Shown piece by piece: positions 55,574 through 59,269 of a stretch of DNA of 59,269 nt. The first letter of the stretch is position 1, and each line of letters begins with the position of its first letter. Location: positions 1 through 59,269 of the forward strand of contig JAGPUQ010000010.1 in the NCBI GenBank assembly GCA_018069525.1, given 5' to 3'. The position numbers were made by a program, and so were the translations under genes. The notes below the pieces were generated by a model. The model had not been told where the DNA came from and did no database searches. It saw nothing but the letters and a program-made list of their open reading frames with translations. Source of the stretch: Porticoccaceae bacterium (GTDB taxonomy: Bacteria; Pseudomonadota; Gammaproteobacteria; Pseudomonadales; Porticoccaceae).

Positions 55574-56635
55574 CTAAGGCGTCTCGAGGGATTGGCCTTC
55601 GAGCATTTTCCATTGCAGGGTGTCACCGGCGGCGAGGGGGCTAAGTTCGGTATCGCCAAAGGCGATGCTGTGGGGCGCTTGCCAGCTTTCGCGCACCAGG
55701 GTGATGGTGCTGTCATTGTAGGGCAAGCCGTAGAAGTCTGCACCGTGATGGCTGGCAAAGCCCTCTAGCTTATCGAGAGCGCCTTCGCGCTCAAACGCCT
55801 CGGCATAGAGCTCCATAGCGGCGTGATGGCTGTAGCAACCGGCGCAACCGCAGGCGCTTTCCTTGCTGGTGCGCGGATGGGGTGCTGAATCGGTGCCGAG
55901 AAAAAAACTGGGGTTACCGCTGGTGGCAACCTGTAATAAGGCTTGCTGGTGAATGTCCCGCTTGAGTATCGGCAGGCAGTACAAGTGGGGGCGAATACCG
56001 CCCACTAATAAGTGATTGCGATTGTAGAGCAGGTGTTGGGGAGTAATGGTGGCGGCAATGTGGGCGGGAGACTCGCGCACAAAATCCGCTCCCTCACGGG
56101 TGGTGATATGTTCCATGACCACGGCTAGCTCGGGGAAGGTCCTGGCCAGCGGGGCTAAATGCCGATCGATAAACACGGCTTCCCGATCAAAAATATCCAC
56201 GTCGCTGTCGGTGACTTCGCCGTGCACGAGTAGTGGCAGGCCCAGGCTTTGGAGTTGTTCCAGTAAGTGATACACGCCTTCTAACTTCGTCACCCCGGCA
56301 TCGGAGTTAGTGGTAGCGCCAGCAGGATAATATTTGATGCCGTGGATTAGGCCACTGTCCTTGGCGGTCTTCAGTTCTGCGGCAGAGGTATTGTCGGTGA
56401 GATACAGGGTCATCAGCGGTTGCCAGCTACTCTGTGCTGGGCGCTGGGCAAGGATGCGCTCTCGATAGCTGAGGGCCTGTGCGGTGGTCGCCACCGGGGT
56501 TGCCAGGTTGGGCATCACAATGCCACGGCCAAATTGCCGAGCGGCATTGGGCACGGTGTGTTGCAAAGCGGCATCGTCCCTCAAATGCAGGTGCCAGTCG
56601 TCCGGGCGGGTGAGAGTGAGGCTGCTAGAATCCAT
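55574..56635 (-). CDS. pyrC: Dihydroorotase PyrC
   Basis: A 353-residue zinc amidohydrolase of pyrimidine synthesis. Metal ligands appear in [12 protein letters not shown], the carbamylated Lys in [16 protein letters not shown], then HGEV and EHITT. The C-terminal [25 protein letters not shown] is conserved. I chose the ATG at 56635 because [18 protein letters not shown] fits the family; an earlier in-frame start 57 bp upstream gives an unlikely extension. It is divergent from argG. Confidence 0.95.
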   Translation of the reverse strand: MDSSSLTLTRPDDWHLHLRDDAALQHTVPNAARQFGRGIVMPNLATPVATTAQALSYRERILAQRPAQSSWQPLMTLYLTDNTSAAELKTAKDSGLIHGIKYYPAGATTNSDAGVTKLEGVYHLLEQLQSLGLPLLVHGEVTDSDVDIFDREAVFIDRHLAPLARTFPELAVVMEHITTREGADFVRESPAHIAATITPQHLLYNRNHLLVGGIRPHLYCLPILKRDIHQQALLQVATSGNPSFFLGTDSAPHPRTSKESACGCAGCYSHHAAMELYAEAFEREGALDKLEGFASHHGADFYGLPYNDSTITLVRESWQAPHSIAFGDTELSPLAAGDTLQWKMLEGQSLETP

Positions 56636-56769
56636 AATGCGCTTATATTGGCTGCGGTGTGCGCATCCTACCGAAATACGGTTTTTGTGCAAATCTTTAT
56701 CGAGAGGTTTAAACTTGCGCGCTGTATTTTGCCTTACTATCGACTATTACTATTTGGGAGAAAAAATTC

Positions 56770-57981
56770 GTGTCTGCAATCAACAAAGTCGTTCTAGCCT
56801 ATTCCGGTGGCCTGGATACCTCGGTTATCGCCAAATGGTTACAGGAAACCTACGACTGTGAAGTGGTGACTTTTACTGCCGATATTGGCCAGGGCGAGGA
56901 AGTGGAGCCGGCTCGCGCCAAAGCTCAAGCGATGGGCATCAAAGAAATTTATATCGACGACTTGCGCGAGGAATTTGTCCGCGATTTTGTCTTCCCGATG
57001 TTTCGCGCCAATACCATTTATGAAGGCGAATATTTGCTAGGTACCTCTATTGCTCGCCCCCTGATCGCCAAGCGCTTGATCGAAATTGCCAACGAAACTG
57101 GAGCCGATGCGATTTCCCACGGGGCCACTGGTAAAGGTAATGATCAGGTGCGCTTCGAGTTGGGCGCTTATGCGCTCAAGCCCGGTGTACAGGTGATTGC
57201 ACCCTGGCGAGAGTGGGATTTAACTTCCCGCGAAACCCTGATGGCCTATTGCAAGCAGCACAAGATCCCGGTGGATTTTGATAATCAGAAGAAAAAATCA
57301 CCGTATTCGATGGACGCCAATTTGTTGCATATTTCTTATGAGGGCGACATCCTCGAAAACCCCTGGGCTGAAGCGGAAGAGGATATGTGGCGCTGGTCGG
57401 TGTCTCCAGAAGCGGCACCGGATACGCCGAGCTATATCGAATTGAGCTATCAGGGCGGCGACATTGTTGCCATTGATGGCGAGGCGATGAGCCCCGCCAC
57501 TGTGCTGGCTCATCTTAATAAAGTTGGCGGCGACAACGGCATTGGGCGACTCGATATTGTCGAAAACCGCTATGTGGGTATGAAAGCGCGTGGCTGCTAC
57601 GAAACTCCCGGCGGCACCATTATGCTGAAAGCCCATCGCGCGATTGAATCGCTCACTTTGGATCGCGAAGTCGCGCATTTGAAGGATGAGCTAATGCCGC
57701 GTTACGCCAGCCTAATTTATAATGGTTACTGGTGGTCACCGGAACGCAAAATGCTGCAAACCATGATTGATGAATCCCAGGCTCACGTTAACGGCGTAGT
57801 TCGCTTAAAGCTCTACAAAGGCGGAGTGTCCGTGGTGGGTCGCAAGTCGGACGATAGTTTGTTCGACGAGCGCATGGCCACTTTCGACGACGATGCCGGT
57901 GCGTATAACCAGCAAGATGCCGAAGGTTTTATCAAGTTGAATGCTTTGCGCTTGCGCATTGCAGCCAATAAAGGCCGCTAG
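56770..57981 (+). CDS. argG: Argininosuccinate synthase
   Basis: A 403-residue ATP-dependent ligase joining citrulline and aspartate. The ATP loop is [18 protein letters not shown]. Citrulline/aspartate binding parts are [17 protein letters not shown] and [17 protein letters not shown]. It starts with GTG behind GGGAG. Together with argD and argF in this window it covers three arginine steps. Confidence 0.97.
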   Translation: MSAINKVVLAYSGGLDTSVIAKWLQETYDCEVVTFTADIGQGEEVEPARAKAQAMGIKEIYIDDLREEFVRDFVFPMFRANTIYEGEYLLGTSIARPLIAKRLIEIANETGADAISHGATGKGNDQVRFELGAYALKPGVQVIAPWREWDLTSRETLMAYCKQHKIPVDFDNQKKKSPYSMDANLLHISYEGDILENPWAEAEEDMWRWSVSPEAAPDTPSYIELSYQGGDIVAIDGEAMSPATVLAHLNKVGGDNGIGRLDIVENRYVGMKARGCYETPGGTIMLKAHRAIESLTLDREVAHLKDELMPRYASLIYNGYWWSPERKMLQTMIDESQAHVNGVVRLKLYKGGVSVVGRKSDDSLFDERMATFDDDAGAYNQQDAEGFIKLNALRLRIAANKGR

Positions 57982-58035
57982 TTATTCAAGCTATTCCCCA
58001 TTGTCATAGATTTGGTGTTTTATCCCCGTTAGTGA

Positions 58036-58049
58036 TTGATGTATGTCAT
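58036..58049 (+). promoter_or_regulatory. Candidate FNR/Anr box upstream of ccoN
   Basis: TTGATgtatGTCAT matches TTGAT-N4-ATCAA at 8 of 10 positions. A TAAATA-like -10 at about 58069-58075 would place the box near -41, as in oxygen-controlled class II promoters. cbb3 oxidase genes are commonly under this regulator. Confidence 0.4.
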
Positions 58050-58130
58050 TCTCTCGCGGGGCTTAAATCTAAATAATGTGCACCGAATGAAATCCGCGCT
58101 GGTTATTCTTCTTCTCTAAGGAAACACATA

Positions 58131-59269
58131 ATGAGTGATGTCACTCCTGTCAAAGTGCTGCCTGACTACAATATGAAGGTGGTCAAGCAGTTTGCGATCA
58201 TGACTATTGTGTGGGGGATTGTCGGAATGTTGGTGGGGGTTATCCTCGCCGCTCAGATGATCTGGCCGGATCTGAATATGGGCCTGCCCTGGCTGCATTT
58301 TGGGCGTTTGCGTCCGCTCCATACCAACGCGGTGATTTTTGCCTTTGGCGGTTGTGCGCTATTTGCCAGTTCTTACTACATTGTGCAAAAAACCTGTCAG
58401 GCAACATTATTTTCGCCTCGCCTGGCCGCGTGGACTTTTTGGGGTTGGCAGTTGGTAATCGTTGCCGCTGCGGTGACACTGCCAATGGGTTTGACGACCA
58501 GTAAAGAATACGCCGAGTTGGAGTGGCCGATTGATATCCTGATTACGCTGGTTTGGATACCTTACGCGGTGGTTTTTTTCGGCACCATCACCAGGCGCAA
58601 AACCTCACATATCTATGTGGCAAACTGGTTTTTTGGTGCGTTTATTCTCGCGGTTGCAATGCTGCATGTGGTCAATAGTGCGGCAATTCCGGTGTCGATG
58701 TTTAAATCCTATTCAGCCTACGCGGGCACTATCGATGCAATGGTGCAGTGGTGGTACGGCCACAATGCGGTGGGCTTTTTCCTCACTGCGGGTTTTCTCG
58801 GCATGATGTATTACTTCGTGCCCAAGCAGGCCGGTCGTCCGGTGTATTCCTATCGGCTGTCCATCGTGCATTTCTGGGCTTTAATCGCGATCTATATTTG
58901 GGCCGGGCCTCACCATCTGCATTATTCAGCTTTACCTGATTGGGCACAGAGCCTTGGCATGGTGATGTCACTGATTTTGTTGGCACCGTCCTGGGGCGGC
59001 ATGGTCAACGGCATTATGACGCTGTCGGGGGCGTGGGATAAATTGCGCACCGATCCCACTTTGTGTTTTTTGGTGGTGTCACTGTCTTTCTACGGCATGT
59101 CGACCTTTGAAGGCCCAATGATGGCGATCAAAACTGTTAATGCACTTTCCCACAACACGGACTGGACGATTGGTCACGTGCATTCCGGTGCGCTGGGCTG
59201 GGTCGCAATGATGACCATTGGTTCACTTTATTGTCTGATCCCGCGTTTGATCGGTGAAAAGAAAATGTA
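58131..59269 (+). CDS. ccoN: cbb3-type cytochrome c oxidase subunit I (CcoN), cut by window end
   Basis: The first 379 codons of CcoN, the catalytic subunit of the high-affinity cbb3 oxidase in the inner membrane. It starts [20 protein letters not shown]. Haem and copper ligand histidines appear in [36 protein letters not shown] and [11 protein letters not shown]. Many membrane segments are visible. The frame is open to the window edge. The start is supported by AAGGAAA upstream. Further cco genes are expected beyond the window. Confidence 0.96.
   Translation, partial: MSDVTPVKVLPDYNMKVVKQFAIMTIVWGIVGMLVGVILAAQMIWPDLNMGLPWLHFGRLRPLHTNAVIFAFGGCALFASSYYIVQKTCQATLFSPRLAAWTFWGWQLVIVAAAVTLPMGLTTSKEYAELEWPIDILITLVWIPYAVVFFGTITRRKTSHIYVANWFFGAFILAVAMLHVVNSAAIPVSMFKSYSAYAGTIDAMVQWWYGHNAVGFFLTAGFLGMMYYFVPKQAGRPVYSYRLSIVHFWALIAIYIWAGPHHLHYSALPDWAQSLGMVMSLILLAPSWGGMVNGIMTLSGAWDKLRTDPTLCFLVVSLSFYGMSTFEGPMMAIKTVNALSHNTDWTIGHVHSGALGWVAMMTIGSLYCLIPRLIGEKKM

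Overview
The window reads as chromosome from a marine-type gammaproteobacterium. Evidence is the Pseudomonas-like gene blocks smc-zipA-ligA, scpA-scpB-rluB, prfB-lysS and argG / pyrC-rnt / grxD / argD-argF, plus a cbb3 oxidase. I would guess the Cellvibrionales/Spongiibacteraceae neighbourhood, but nothing here proves the genus. No rRNA, tRNA or CRISPR array was seen.

Layout. (1) 1-1000: a REP-associated tyrosine transposase (RAYT) broken into two oppositely oriented pieces, with short repeats. (2) 1073-5501: hflK-hflC and, convergent to it, a catalase-peroxidase with a signal peptide. (3) 5897-18895: an acyl-CoA/enone catabolism region with an Old Yellow Enzyme reductase, two crotonases (one with the dienoyl-CoA isomerase signature), an SDR, a two-domain carboxymuconolactone-decarboxylase-like lipoprotein, a pterin dehydratase, a TetR regulator, a two-gene MaoC-type hydratase, two acyl-CoA dehydrogenases and a PAS-GGDEF-EAL protein. 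(4) 18.9-20.2 kb: an AT-rich patch of three small minus-strand genes with an attC-like hairpin, possibly a gene-cassette remnant. (5) 20185-41808: mostly housekeeping genes (flavodoxin, trmL, smc, zipA, ligA, rRNA methyltransferase, pdxJ, cyclophilin, yciO, scpAB, rluB, prfB with its programmed frameshift, lysS, ung).

(6) 41867-48861 is the most notable block: a complete coenzyme F420 pathway (cofE, cofD, cofC and a fused cofG/cofH = fbiC) behind an NADPH:F420 reductase, with a divergent F420-dependent luciferase-like oxidoreductase. F420 is best known from archaea and actinobacteria, so a compact self-sufficient locus here deserves attention. (7) 48840-51709: an arsenate-resistance cassette arsR - GAPDH - arsJ with a perfect inverted repeat just before arsR. 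Its last gene overlaps fbiC tail to tail. (8) 51779-59269: arginine and pyrimidine biosynthesis (argF, argD, pyrC, argG), grxD, rnt and the start of ccoN, which runs off the window.

A recurring background pattern is short, diverged tandem repeats (12-18 bp, 2-5 copies) in intergenic gaps, at gene ends and, in frame, inside protein linkers (ZipA, ScpB, ArsR, a VC0807-family protein). Many genes use GTG or TTG starts. Starts were adjusted where ribosome-binding sites, overlaps or family length argued for it.
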